Shown here piece by piece: positions 19,227 through 28,547 of a DNA stretch of 64,000 nt. The DNA comes from CAVRQM01 sp963822705 (GTDB taxonomy: Bacteria; Pseudomonadota; Alphaproteobacteria; Acetobacterales; Acetobacteraceae), in assembly GCA_963822705.1 (NCBI GenBank), contig CAWGIX010000008.1:124001-188000 (forward strand). Reading direction: 5' to 3'. A model generated the notes under the pieces. The model had not been told where the DNA came from. It did not search any database and worked only from the letters and a program-made list of their open reading frames with translations. Within the stretch, counting starts at the first letter, position 1. Every line of letters begins with the position of its first letter. Both the position numbers and the translations under genes were made by a program.

Positions 19227-19430
19227 TCAGGCCGCGCCGACCCGACCCGCCGCCTCGCAGCGCCAGCGGCGGATGGTGTAGGCGGGGTGCCCCGCGGCCC
19301 ATTCCGCGAGGCCGAGCTGGCCCTGCCGAACGCACATCGACGCCGTGATCGTGGGCTCGAGCGGCACCCGGAAATCGGTGCAGGTCGCGGCTGATAGACA
19401 GGCGGTGATGATCATGATGACGGTTGCCAT
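19227..19430 (-). CDS. small exported hypothetical protein
   Basis: A 67-residue frame starting ATG 19430 with a hydrophobic leader MATVIMIITACLSAATC followed by TDFRVPLEPTITASMC, then LAEWAAGHPAYTIRRW ending in Cys. The leader and following cysteine suggest an exported protein or weak lipoprotein (the lipobox AATC is poor). The pattern of three spaced cysteines and the YTIRRWRC end give it protein-like character rather than that of a random frame. No function can be assigned. It lies upstream of and divergent from the CadC-like regulator. Confidence 0.5.
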   Translation of the reverse strand: MATVIMIITACLSAATCTDFRVPLEPTITASMCVRQGQLGLAEWAAGHPAYTIRRWRCEAAGRVGAA

Positions 19431-19582
19431 GCGCGTGTTTCCCCTCGATGGGCGCGCGGTCGCCCCATGCGGGCCGCGCCGAGGCAGACTGGCGAGGGGC
19501 CGTTGCAGTTTGATGTCGGCGCTGTTTCGGCTACACCTCATCTACGTATCGGGCCGGCCCTCCTTATCGCGTGGGTGCGAGC

Positions 19583-21360
19583 ATGAGTGATCCTCCTTTC
19601 CCGACCGCTCCGGTCGAGCTGCCGAAGCTCTCACCGCCGGTACGCTTCGCTGGTTTCGTGCTCGACTTCGAGGGCTGCGCGCTGCTCCGGACGGATGGCA
19701 CGCAAGTCTCGCTGACGCGCGGCGAATTCGCTCTCCTGCGCGAATTGGTGCGCCACCACGGACGGGTGCTGAGCCGGGAGTTCCTGCTCGACACGGTGGC
19801 CGGCAAGCGTGGCGATCCGTTCGACCGTAGCATCGATATCTCGGTCAGTCGGCTGCGTCGCAAGATCGAGCACGATCCGAGCCGCCCGACATTCGTTATC
19901 ACCGTGCCGGGCGAGGGCTACAAATTCGGCGTGCCCGTCGTCGCGGAGGATGGCCAATCGTCCGGCCGGATCAGCGCGTTGGCGGCGCCGCCCAAACCGG
20001 CCACGGCGTTGCGGCCCGCGGCCGGAACGGAGTCTCCGCGTGAGGCGAGCCGAGGCCGCCCGCGCAGGGCTGCCCTGGCTGGAGCCATCGCCGTGGTCGG
20101 GGTCGGCGCGGCCGGGCTATGGTGGCGCTGGGCCGCGCGCCCCTCGTCCGAGGGCGGAGCGGCCCCCGAGCCGCCGCGGGTGGCGGTCCTGCCCTTCGGG
20201 GTGCTCGGGGGCGGAACCGCTGCCGACTACCTCGGCACCGGCGTCGCCTACGAATTGGCCAACATGCTTGCGACCTTTCCCGCGCTCCGGGTCGTAGCCA
20301 CGACCTGGCTTGCGGGGGCAAACGTGGCGACCCTCGGCGAACTGCGTAGGCTGACCGGTGCGCGCTATGTGCTGACAGGCGATGTGGGCCGAACCGCCGA
20401 CCATGTGCGGATCATCGCCCAGCTCTACGACACCGCCACGGGTCAGGCGGTATGGACGCACCGCCATGACGAGACAGGCAGCGACTTTCTCGCCCTGCAA
20501 GCCGATCTTGCGGACCGGCTGTATCAATCCGTCGCAGGTCTGCTTGGCGGCGTGCAGGTGGCCGAGCAGCGGGTCGCATGGCGCAAGGCTTCGCCCAATC
20601 TCGACGAGTACCGACTACTTTCTGCGGGCTAACGCTCTGTTTTTGCGCTTCACCACCCCGGATGCACTCAAGGCACGGGAGGTCTGCCGCGAGGGTTTGG
20701 CCAAATTCCCCGGCTCCCCGCTGCTCCTCGTCAAGCTGGCATTCACGTATCTGTGGACCGCCACTGCGTATGTCGGCGCGGACTGGAAGGGCGATTTCGT
20801 GCGAGCTCGTGCGGCGGCCGACGAGGTGGCCCGCGCGCCCGACAAATCGGCGTTCGTGGCGTGGCACTATCAATGGCTCATGGCCTGGCTCTACGAATTC
20901 CAGGAACGGGACTTCGTTCGCGCGGTCGCGGCGGCGCGCGCGGCGGTCGATCGCGTACCCTACGACGCGATGAGCCATGCTGACCTCGCGTACCGTACTC
21001 GCCAATGCCGGTCGCTGCGAGGAAGCGCTCGAGTGGATGGAGTGGGGCATCCAGCACGACCCGGTCGGGCTCTCCTGGTATGATGCCAACCTTGCGTGGA
21101 TCTATTATCTCCTCGGTCGCTGCGAGGCTGTGGTGGCATTGGCGCGGGACCACGATATCGGCTCCCAGGTGGTCCTCGCGGCGAGCCTGGCCCGGCTCGG
21201 GCGACTCCCGGAGGCGCGCGCGGCGGTTGCCGTCGCGGTCAAGGCGGAACCGCGCGAATTGATCGCGTGGGAAGCCGATTTGCCGCTCGTCGATCCGCTC
21301 AGGGCACGCTACCTCGCCGACCTGCGCGCGGCGGGGATGCGCGAGGTCGCTCCGAGCTGA
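19583..21360 (+). pseudogene. CadC-like winged-helix regulator with TolB/FlgO and TPR domains, two +1 breaks
   Basis: Domains in order: an OmpR/PhoB-type winged helix (about residues 15-115; LTRGEFALLRELVRHHGRVL, DISVSRLRRKIEHDP, VPGEGYKFG), a membrane helix (AALAGAIAVVGVGAAGLWW), a TolB/FlgO-like domain (VAVLPFGVLGGGTAADYLG, LTGARYVLTGDVGR) and C-terminal TPR-like repeats. Extra C residues at 20612 and 20994 (both making TACC from TAC) break the frame; corrected, the repeats read DYFLRANALFLRF and then VLANAGRCEEALEWM to the stop at 21360. ATG 19583 is preferred over GTG 19571. CadC-like proteins sense at the membrane and bind DNA directly; the target is unknown. Confidence 0.75.
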
Positions 21361-21387
21361 AGCCGGCCGTCTGGTGTCGCGAAAACA

Positions 21388-22608
21388 TCAGTTCGCCCTC
21401 TCGCCCAATTTGCGACTCGCCCTGGTCGTCGCAACAATCGTGGCCAGCAGCGCCCCCAGCCCCACCAGGCCCAGCGTGGTCAGCGCCCCGAGCGGCGACA
21501 GCCGCAACGTCAGCGCGCCCACAAAAAGCTGCCCCAGCGGCCAGCAGCCGATGCACACCGTGAGCAGCCCGAAAACCCGGCTGCGGAGCGCCGGCGGCGT
21601 GGCAGCTATGGCGATGGTGGTCTGGTGGTTGGTATAAATCCCGCTGCCGACACCGCCCAGCAGCAGTATCAGACACACGGGCAACAGCGGCGGCAGCAGC
21701 GGCACCGTGGCCAGCGCCGACATCAGCAGCGCGGCCCCCCCGGCGAGCCAGCCCAGCGGCCGTCCCGGCAGCGCCATCAGCGTCATCACCAGCCCGCCCA
21801 AAAACGCGCCCGCCGGCTCCGAGGCCGCCAACACCCCCACCAAAGCCGGCGACAGGAAAAACGCCTGCCGGCCGATCGGCGGCATCAGCACCGTGTAGGA
21901 GTAACCGAACAGGTTCATCACCACGGTCACGCCCAGCAGCGTCCTCAGCGCCGCGGTCCCTCGAACGAACGCAAAGCCTTCCGCCAGATCGCGCCGCACA
22001 TCCGCGAACGCCAAAAATCGGCGCTCCTGCACATGCGGCACGCCGGCCACCAGGATCGCGCCCAGCAGGCTGAGCGTGGCCGAGGCCGCAAACGTGCCGC
22101 CGAGCCCGAACGCGCCATACGCCGCGCCGCCCGCCAGCGGCCCAGCGCAGCGCGTGGCGAAATTTGTCAGGCTGTCCAGCGCCACCGCGTTACGCACCCG
22201 CCCGGGGCCGGCGATTTCCGCAATCATGCGCCGCCGCGCCGGATATTCCGTAGCGTAAACCAACCCGCTGGCCAAAGCCGCCACCCCCAGGTGCCACGGC
22301 CGCGCCAATCCCCAAAAACCGAGCAGGGACACGCTGCCCGATGACGTTGCCGCCAACAGCAGACCACCCTGCACGATGCGCTTGCGGTTCACGGTCTCGG
22401 CAAGCACGCCGATCAGCGCGCCGCTCGCCAGTGCCGGCAGGCTGCGCGCGGCGGAAACCATGGCCACCGCCAGCCCCGACCCGGTCGCCTGGAACGTGAA
22501 CAGCCCCGCGGCCAGCACCTCCAGCCACAGAATGGCGCTGCCGATCCCGCCCGCCGCCCACAGGCGCGCAAAGCCCGGCACGCGCAAAACGCCGGGCGGT
22601 GCGATCAC
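21388..22608 (-). CDS. MFS exporter (enterobactin-exporter-like)
   Basis: About 406 residues with twelve hydrophobic segments and the MFS_3 pattern: ARLWAAGGIGSAILWL at the start, the loop 2-3 segment AETVNRKRIVQGG, and PARRRMIAEIAGPGRVRNAV after helix 4. The family exports siderophores, antibiotics or other small molecules (EntS-like), driven by protons. GTG 22608 (MIAPPGVLRVPGF) is chosen as start since the only upstream alternative is a TTG at 22674 that overlaps the divergent gene. The frame is intact. No siderophore or drug-synthesis genes are nearby. Confidence 0.82.
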   Translation of the reverse strand: MIAPPGVLRVPGFARLWAAGGIGSAILWLEVLAAGLFTFQATGSGLAVAMVSAARSLPALASGALIGVLAETVNRKRIVQGGLLLAATSSGSVSLLGFWGLARPWHLGVAALASGLVYATEYPARRRMIAEIAGPGRVRNAVALDSLTNFATRCAGPLAGGAAYGAFGLGGTFAASATLSLLGAILVAGVPHVQERRFLAFADVRRDLAEGFAFVRGTAALRTLLGVTVVMNLFGYSYTVLMPPIGRQAFFLSPALVGVLAASEPAGAFLGGLVMTLMALPGRPLGWLAGGAALLMSALATVPLLPPLLPVCLILLLGGVGSGIYTNHQTTIAIAATPPALRSRVFGLLTVCIGCWPLGQLFVGALTLRLSPLGALTTLGLVGLGALLATIVATTRASRKLGERAN

Positions 22609-22667
22609 GGCGGCGCTCGCGAGGCTCCCGCCTTCTGTATCCGGCGGCGACCCGCTAACACCGGCGC

Positions 22668-23609
22668 ATGTCAAAGTACCGCCCTGTCATCGCGTTGCTT
22701 CTGCTTCTGCTGCCGGGGGCCTGCGTGGACGCCCCGCCGATCGGCTCGGCCAGCTGCGCGCGCAAAATGCTGGCGCGGGTTCCGGTCGGGTTCGAGGCCT
22801 TCGTGCCGACGGTGGCCGCGGTCATCGACGGGCAGGACATCACCATGGTGCTCGACACCGGCGCGGAGGTAAGCGTGCTGTCCGAGGCGGCCGTCGATCG
22901 GCTGCACATTCCGCGCGACCCGAGTGCCCTGCCGACCATTACGGGAGTGGGCGGCAGCGTGGTGCGCTGGGCGGCCAGGCCACATCGCCTGAGCTTGGGC
23001 GACCTCGTCCTGAACGACCGGCGCCTGGAGGTGGCGCCGATGCAGCTGGGCCATCACTTGCAGTGGATCGGCGGCGCGCTCGGCGCAGACGTGCTCTCGA
23101 AATACGACGTCGACTGGGACCTGCCGCATGGCACCGTGACCCTTTATGCCGCGACCGGCTGCAACAGGCCGCCTCCCGGCTGGCCCTCGCCGGCGGTGCA
23201 GAGCGCGCTGCGCCATCCGCGGGTGCAAGGAAGTTCCGGGGCGCAATCGAAACTGATGCTGCTGCCCGTGGGGGTCGACGATCGGCCGCTCAGCGCTCTG
23301 CTCGACACCGGCAGCAGCATCAGCCTGATCAGCCCGGCTCGGGCAGCCGCCCTTGAGCCGCCCGGTCAGAGCGGGGACAGGACCGTACACATGGCCGGCG
23401 TGGGACTGGACAGCCCAACCGGCACCATCCACCGCTTCAATAGCCTGACCGTGGCCGGCTACACGCTGCAAGGCGTGCCCATGGTGATTGGTGCGGTACC
23501 GGGATGGGCAGGCGACATGATTTTGAGCGTCGGCTTTATGCGCCTGCATCGTGCGTGGATCCCCGCCGGCGGCGCCAGTGTCTGGTTTGGGCCGCGTATT
23601 GGACAATGA
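22668..23609 (+). CDS. lipoprotein with two retropepsin-like aspartic protease domains
   Basis: A 313-residue protein. The leader LLLLLLPGAC ends in a lipobox, so it is probably a lipoprotein of the envelope. Two aspartic-protease half-domains are visible, each with the active-site triplet and following hydrophobic turn: MVLDTGAEVSVLS near residue 62 and ALLDTGSSISLIS near residue 210. Each is followed by the G-V-G flap-side segment (ITGVGGSVVRW and MAGVGLDSPTG) and a VLSKYDVDW or LSVGFMRLH strand. Retroviral-type bacterial proteases normally dimerise; here both lobes lie in one chain, pepsin-style. Substrates are unknown. The frame is intact. Confidence 0.85.
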   Translation: MSKYRPVIALLLLLLPGACVDAPPIGSASCARKMLARVPVGFEAFVPTVAAVIDGQDITMVLDTGAEVSVLSEAAVDRLHIPRDPSALPTITGVGGSVVRWAARPHRLSLGDLVLNDRRLEVAPMQLGHHLQWIGGALGADVLSKYDVDWDLPHGTVTLYAATGCNRPPPGWPSPAVQSALRHPRVQGSSGAQSKLMLLPVGVDDRPLSALLDTGSSISLISPARAAALEPPGQSGDRTVHMAGVGLDSPTGTIHRFNSLTVAGYTLQGVPMVIGAVPGWAGDMILSVGFMRLHRAWIPAGGASVWFGPRIGQ

Positions 23610-23628
23610 ACAGGCGCACAGGCAGATG

Positions 23629-24901
23629 CTAGGCGGCGACGGATTGTGCCAGCAACGCATTCGCGGCGTTGGACCCGCTCACAAACGCACCTCCGACCGT
23701 GCCCGCCAATCCATCGGTCGCCACCGCCTCGCCCGCAAATACCAGCCGCCCGCCCGCCAACGGCTCGGCCAGCTTTTTGCGCGCATCCGCATGTCCCGGC
23801 CGCGCAAAAGCGTAGGCGCCGCGGTGCGGTTTGTCGGAGGACCAGTCCGCCACCACCACCGCCTTGGCCCGAGCCGCATGGCCGACCAGCGAGGCCAGTT
23901 GCGCGCGGGCGAAGTCCGCAATGGCCGCCTCGCCGTCGCGCGCCAGAGCCGCCGCGGCACTGCCGCCGACAAACCCGATCAGGTGCGCGGCGCCCCGGGG
24001 CCGGGCGACAAAAAACATCGACGCCCCATGGCGCTGCTCGACCCGCGCGTACAGCGAGCAGTTCGACGGCAGGTCCCACTGATCTGGAGTCCGGAATTTC
24101 CAGCGCCACCTTGGTCAGCGTGCCCATCGGCAACCCGCCCAGGGCAGCCAGGTGCGTGTCAGGCAGAACCGGCACGAAAACGATATCTTCCGTCCGCAGC
24201 ACGCCGGTTGATACCGTGACCACGCAAGCAGCCGCCTCGACGGTGCCGCGATCCGTGTCCAGAACAACGCCGGTTTCCTTCCAGGCTATGCGGCGCACGG
24301 GCGTGTCGAGCGATACGTCTTGCGCCAGCCGCCGGGTCACGAACGCGCCGAGCCCGCCCGAAACCATCAAATTGCTCCCTGACAGTGCGTTGGCCTGCGC
24401 GTCGCGCACGGACAATTCGCGCGCATCGGCGGCGGCGATCAGAGTTGCCTCGAAGGTTTCGATCGTGGCCAGCCACGGATCGCCTTGCATCGGCTCGGCG
24501 GCTTGCGCGGCGCTCATGTCGTGCGGGGCGGCGGCGGCTTCGCGCATCAGCGCGTCGTAGCGCTCCTGCGCCTCGTCGTAGGCCGACAGCTCGGCGTCGG
24601 TCGCCGCGCGTCCCTCGACCAGCACGCGCCGGTTCCATGCCAGGTCGGAATTTTGCGCCAGGTCGCCATGCGCCTCGGCAATCGGCACCAGCGGATTGCG
24701 CTCGGCCGCGTGCAGCCAGGAGGCGCCGTGGTCGAATGCGGCCCCGTGCAGGGCGGCCGGATGCGTGGTCCAGGCCCGACCGCCGATGCGTCCGCTCGCC
24801 TCCAGCACCACGCAATTCCGGCCGGCGGCGCGCAGCCTGGCCGCACAGGCGAGGCCGGCAACGCCCGCGCCGACGATGGCCACGTCAAACACGCCGTTCA
24901 C
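23629..24901 (-). pseudogene. flavin amine oxidase (monoamine oxidase family), +1 break
   Basis: GTG 24901 overlaps the upstream stop (GTGA) and begins VNGVFDVAIVGAGVAGLACA, a Rossmann dinucleotide fold, followed by the FAD motif VLEASGRIGGRAWT. The C-terminal FAD segment GRLVFAGEAVATDGLAGTV is in a different frame. One extra G at plus 24079 separates them; removing it gives DSRSWDLPSNCSLYAR and then MFFVARPRGAAHLIGFVGG. Reconstructed length is about 423 residues, normal for the family, which oxidises primary or polyamines to aldehydes with H2O2 release. It is translationally coupled to the dehydrogenase gene upstream. Confidence 0.78.
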
Positions 24902-25954
24902 GCGATCGGCGTGGGCGCTTGCAGGCCGGCGGCGGCGGCTCGGGCGATCAGCACGGGCGGGATTCCCGGATGCAGTCTTATGCCGTTCACGAGCTGTTCG
25001 GCCCGCAGCGCCAGCGCCCGCTCGCCCGGCAGCCGCGGTTTGGGTCCGCCCGGCACCGGCGGGTTGTCGTGGACGCCCGCCTCCATCCATGCCGCCTCGC
25101 GCAGGAACGCGTCCTTGCCGGCGAAGCGTTCCGGGTCGATGGCGATCACCAGCACCGAGGCGCCCCAGTCCGTGGTGCCGTCGGCGCGCCCAAACCCGCC
25201 CAGTGCCGAGGTCAGCGCCTCGATCAGCAGTCCGAGCGCAAATCCTTTGTGCCCCGAATCCGCGCCGCCCAACGGCAGCAGCGTGCCGGCCGGCTCGGCA
25301 AAGAACACGCTGGGGTCGCGGGTCGGGGTGCCGTCGGGGTCGAGCAGCCAGGGGTGGTCGAACTGCCGGCCTTCGCCGTGCAGGCGCGCGGTCATGCCGT
25401 TGGTGGTGATGGACATGGACACGTCGATCATCACCGGGCCGCCCGGCGACGGCCAGCCCGCCGCCAGCGGGTTGGGGGTGAACAGCCGCCGCGTGCCCCC
25501 GAACGGCGCCACGCTGGCCGCCGACGGGTCCGACGACGCCACGATCAGCATGAAGCCGGCTTCCGCGGCCGGGCGAAGATAGGCGGCGAGGCAGCCGATA
25601 TGGCAGCTTTTCCGGATCGAGACCGCCGCGATCCCGGTGTTCTGTGCGCCGCGCGGTGGCCCAGGCCGAGGCGCGCTGCACCAGCCACGGACCCGGCAGG
25701 CGCCGTCCGTCCCAGGTCTGTGCCGCGCCTGCCTCGGCCACGATCGCCGGTTCGCCGCTGCCGGCCATGCGGCCGTCCTGCGCCTCATCCAGATACGGGC
25801 CGAGCAGGGCCAAGCCGTGGGTGGTGTGACCCATCAGGTCGCCCTCGACCAGAATTTCCGCGGTGGCGCGGGCCTTTTCCGGGTCGAGGCCGGCGTTCTG
25901 AAAAGGCTTGGCGGCGAACGCAGTCAGGGTTTTGGCGTCGTATCGGTCTTCCAT
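24898..25954 (-). pseudogene. Ldh-family (malate/L-sulfolactate-type) dehydrogenase, +1 break
   Basis: Begins MEDRYDAKTLTAFAAKPFQ with the family segment AEILVEGDLMGHTTHGL, whose final GH..HG includes the catalytic His region. The rest (VSIRKSCHIGCLAAYL, FTPNPLAAGWP, LPLGGADSGHKGFALGLLIE) lies one frame on; an extra base at plus 25648 separates the parts. Reconstructed length is about 351 residues. This NAD(P)-dependent family (PF02615) reduces or oxidises 2-oxo/2-hydroxy acids, ureidoglycolate or cyclic imines. Coupling to an amine oxidase suggests amine or amino-acid-derived substrates (inference). Confidence 0.78.
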
Positions 25955-26315
25955 TCAGGCCGCGCCGGTCTTGCGCGCCCGCCGCGGGGCACGGGCGGAG
26001 CGGCCGGCAACGGAGGCCCCGTGCGCCTGGGCGTACTGACGCAGCACCGCATTCATGCGCGACTGGTAGCCGGGCCCCTGGTCGCGGAACCACGCCAGCA
26101 CATCGGGGTCGACACGCAGCGAAATGGGCTGCTTCGGCTCGGGCAGCACGAGGGTTGCGCTTCTCGAACCATTCGCGATCGACCAGCGGCGGGGCATCGG
26201 GGTCTGCCGCCACATCCGCCTCGATCTCCTCGTCGGTGAGTCGCTCGACCCGTTCCCAGTCAGTCCGGCCCTTGCGCCGATTGTTCAAGGAACGCCTGAT
26301 AATTTTTCCGCTCAC
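25955..26315 (-). pseudogene. brnA: BrnA-like (DUF4415) antitoxin, +1 break
   Basis: The N-terminal half from GTG 26315 reads TDWERVERLTDEEIEAD, DPDAPPLVDREWFEK; the C-terminal half in the next frame reads ATLVLPEPKQPISLRVDPDV and LAWFRDQGPGYQSRMNAVLR. Together they are a DUF4415/BrnA protein with the ribbon-helix-helix DNA-binding end. The extra base is at plus 26159. Reconstructed length is about 119 residues. The start overlaps the end of the brnT-like gene by 56 bases, the toxin-first order of brnTA operons. An intact product would neutralise BrnT and repress the operon. Confidence 0.7.
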
Positions 26316-26577
26316 GGCCTCGTCTTGCCTTTCGAGCCGATATGATCCGCCGCCGTGCGCCGCGCCATGTCCAAGCCACTGCCAGGACGATCCCGTCGAC
26401 TACACCAAATGAAAGCCATCGTTCCTCGCCTAACGCGATCCGACCGCTTCTCGAGCACCGGTCCGTCCCAAATCGGCCGATGCATCATCGAAGTCGATCC
26501 CGATGCCTCGGCGGCGGAGGTTGGTGTCGTCATTTGTCTCATCCCACTCGAATCTCCAAGTCCTGCCGTGGCGGCAT
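26260..26577 (-). pseudogene. brnT: BrnT-like RNase toxin remnant, three +1 breaks
   Basis: No single frame shows it, but four pieces in order rebuild a BrnT protein: MPPRQDLE, FEWDETNDDTNLRRRGIGID, RPIWDGPVLEKRSDR, LGEERWLSFGVVDGIVLAV with RRIISARKARRGRERKNYQ. These carry the family's FEWD start, the (E)RW..G strand and the RIISARKA..ER..Y end. Extra bases at about 26553, 26480 and 26434 separate the pieces. Reconstructed length is about 104 residues, right for BrnT. The toxin is a ribosome-independent mRNA-cleaving RNase in characterised cases. With three breaks it is very unlikely to be active as written. Confidence 0.65.
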
Positions 26578-26727
26578 GCAATTCTCGCCGTCTTTCATGA
26601 CATGACAGATTCCACTCCAGCGGCCGTTGGAGGTCGCAATCAGGAACATGCGAACGTCCAGCCAGTGCCGCATGACTGGTATTGTATATGCGTTCTGCAT
26701 TGCAGATGACGCTAATAGTTTAGCGCC

Positions 26728-27671
26728 ATGACCTGGCAACCCGCCGACCGCTACCCCGACCCGCCAGTCCAAATTCTGGACCCGGGTTTGCCCGCTACCG
26801 CCTGCCCGCTCGCCTCGGTGGAGCGGCTGGCCACCGGGTGCCGCTGGGCCGAGGGGCCGGTGTGGTTCGGCGATGCGCGCTGCCTGATCTGGAGCGACAT
26901 CCCGAACGACCGCATGCTGCGCTGGGACGAGGAGACGGGGGCGGTCACGACCTATCGCCGCCCTTCACGCCACGCCAACGGCAATACACGGGACCGATCC
27001 GGCCGGCTGATCACCTGCGAGCATAGCGGACGCCGCGTCACCCGCACCGAATACGACGGCACCATCACCGTGCTGTGCGACTCCTACCAGGGCCGGCGGC
27101 TGAACTCGCCCAACGATGTTGTGGTCGCCTCGGACGGTGGGATGTGGTTCACCGACCCGTCTTTCGGCCTGCTGACCCACTACGAAGGGGAGCCGAGCGA
27201 GCAGGAACTGCCGCACGCGACATACCGGCTCGACCCCGCCACCGGCCGACCCACAATCGTGGCCGACGAGATTTTGGCGCCGAACGGGCTCGCCTTCTCG
27301 CCCGATGAACGGCTGCTGTACATCGTGGAATCGCGTGCCGATCCGCGCAGGATTCTGCGCGTTCGATGTGGGCGAGGACGGCAACGCTGTCGGGCCGGCG
27401 GGTGCTGATCGATGCCGGGCCGGGCGGCACGCCGGACGGGTTTCGCGTGGATGTGGACGGCAATCTCTGGTGCGGCTGGGGCATGGGGACCGAGGCGCTG
27501 GACGGAGTGCGCATCTTCGCGCCCGACGGCACGCCAATCGGCCATATCGCCCTGCCGGAACGCTGCGCGAACGTGTGTTTCGGCGGCCGGCACCGGAACC
27601 GGCTGTTCATGGCCGCCAGCCACAGCGTTTTCGCACTCTACGTCAACACGCAGGGCGTGGCGGGAGGCTGA
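26728..27671 (+). pseudogene. SMP-30/gluconolactonase-like beta-propeller, two +1 breaks
   Basis: ATG 26728 begins a SMP-30/gluconolactonase/LRE-type six-bladed propeller: RWAEGPVWFGDARCLIWSDI, ANGNTRDRSGRLITCEHSGR, NSPNDVVVASDGGMWFTDPS and LAPNGLAFSPDERLLYI, which supply the family's Glu, Asn and Asp metal ligands. Extra bases at 27361 and 27389 break the frame; corrected, it continues FDVGEDGNA, SGRRVLIDAGPGGTPDGF, DVDGNLWCGWG to the stop at 27669-27671. Reconstructed length is about 313 residues. The family hydrolyses sugar lactones. The Asp/Asn ligand segments fall upstream of the first break except DVDGNLWC, so a truncated product would miss blade six. Confidence 0.75.
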
Positions 27672-27682
27672 CGCCTCCCGCC
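27659..27682. terminator. bidirectional terminator-like hairpin
   Basis: A perfect 10-bp inverted repeat, GGCGGGAGGC (27659-27668) and GCCTCCCGCC (27673-27682), with loop TGAC. The TGA of the loop is the stop codon of the plus-strand gluconolactonase-like gene. The hairpin lies just before the expected end of the convergent minus-strand gene, so it could serve both transcripts. There is no T-run on either side. Confidence 0.6.
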
Positions 27683-27690
27683 GAAGCAGG

Positions 27691-28445
27691 TCACTCGGCC
27701 GGGGGCGGCGGCGCAGTCGGCGCCCGGCCTCGTCAGCGCCCGGAGCATGCGGGCCGGGACCATGCGGCCCAAAACCGTGATGGCCGTGCATGCGCTCCCC
27801 CGGCCCCCCGAACGGTCCGTGGGCGGCGATCTTGGTCAGCGTGTTGGCGTCCGGCCCAATCTCGCGGGCCATGACCAGCTTGCCCAGCGGCCCGGCGACC
27901 TCCACCCCGCGCACCACCAGCGGCTTGCCGGCGGCGAGCATGTCGCCGAGTTTCTGGACCTGGTCCGGCGGCAGCCGCACTTCCGTGCCGTCCGCCAGCA
28001 GCACGCCGTTCACGTCCCCGCGCGGGCCGTGCAGCGGCTGCTTTACCTGTCCGGTCACCTCCGTTGTCGTTTCGGCTTGCTCGCCGGGTCCGTGCGGGCC
28101 TTCGAGCAGCACGGTCTGATGGGTCGCGTCATTGGTGATGGACATGGCCAGCACCATCGGGGCCGCATGCGCCTTCAGGCCGTGGATCGTCACGGCGTCG
28201 CCGGGCCGCACGGCAAACACCACTTCCGTCGACCGGAACGGCGGAAAATGGATTTCCGTGCCGTCGTCCAGAATCAGCCCGTCCACATCGCCGCGCGGGG
28301 TCAGCGAATACTGCGCGACCTTTCCTTGAGTTTGCGGCAGTTGCGTCGGGTCGTAGGTCGGTTGCGCCTGCTGGGCGTAGGCGAGGCCGCCGACCCCACC
28401 GGCGATCAGGGTGGCGGCGAGCAGCGCGGCTTTGGTGCGTGACAT
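27691..28445 (-). CDS. periplasmic protein with a duplicated GDVxGxxLxDGTE domain
   Basis: Signal peptide MSRTKAALLAATLIAGGVGG-LAYAQ, then two related beta-rich repeats: TPRGDVDGLILDDGTEIHFP and GPRGDVNGVLLADGTEVRLP, each followed by a PGDAVTIHG or GKPLVVRG strand. The C-terminal tail is His/Gly/Pro-rich (ERMHGHHGFGPHGPGPHAPG). The open frame runs far on, to 27180, antisense to the propeller gene; a natural end at TGA 27691 (APTAPPPPAE) requires one missing base in the GC-rich tail, so the end is uncertain. The repeats look like small OB-type barrels. Located downstream of the two-component genes on the same strand; it may be their regulon member. Function unknown. Confidence 0.6.
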
Positions 28446-28547
28446 CTCGGTCTCCTTGGCACGGGCCATCGTGGCCCGCTCGACCTCACACAACGCAACC
28501 TCCATGCCAACGCATAAGCGATTGAAAACGCCGGAAATGGGTGTGCG

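Noticed and set aside
23459..25954. An 831-residue dehydrogenase-oxidase fusion
   Set aside because: A GTGA overlap at 24898-24901 and two +1 breaks show two separate genes read together by accident.
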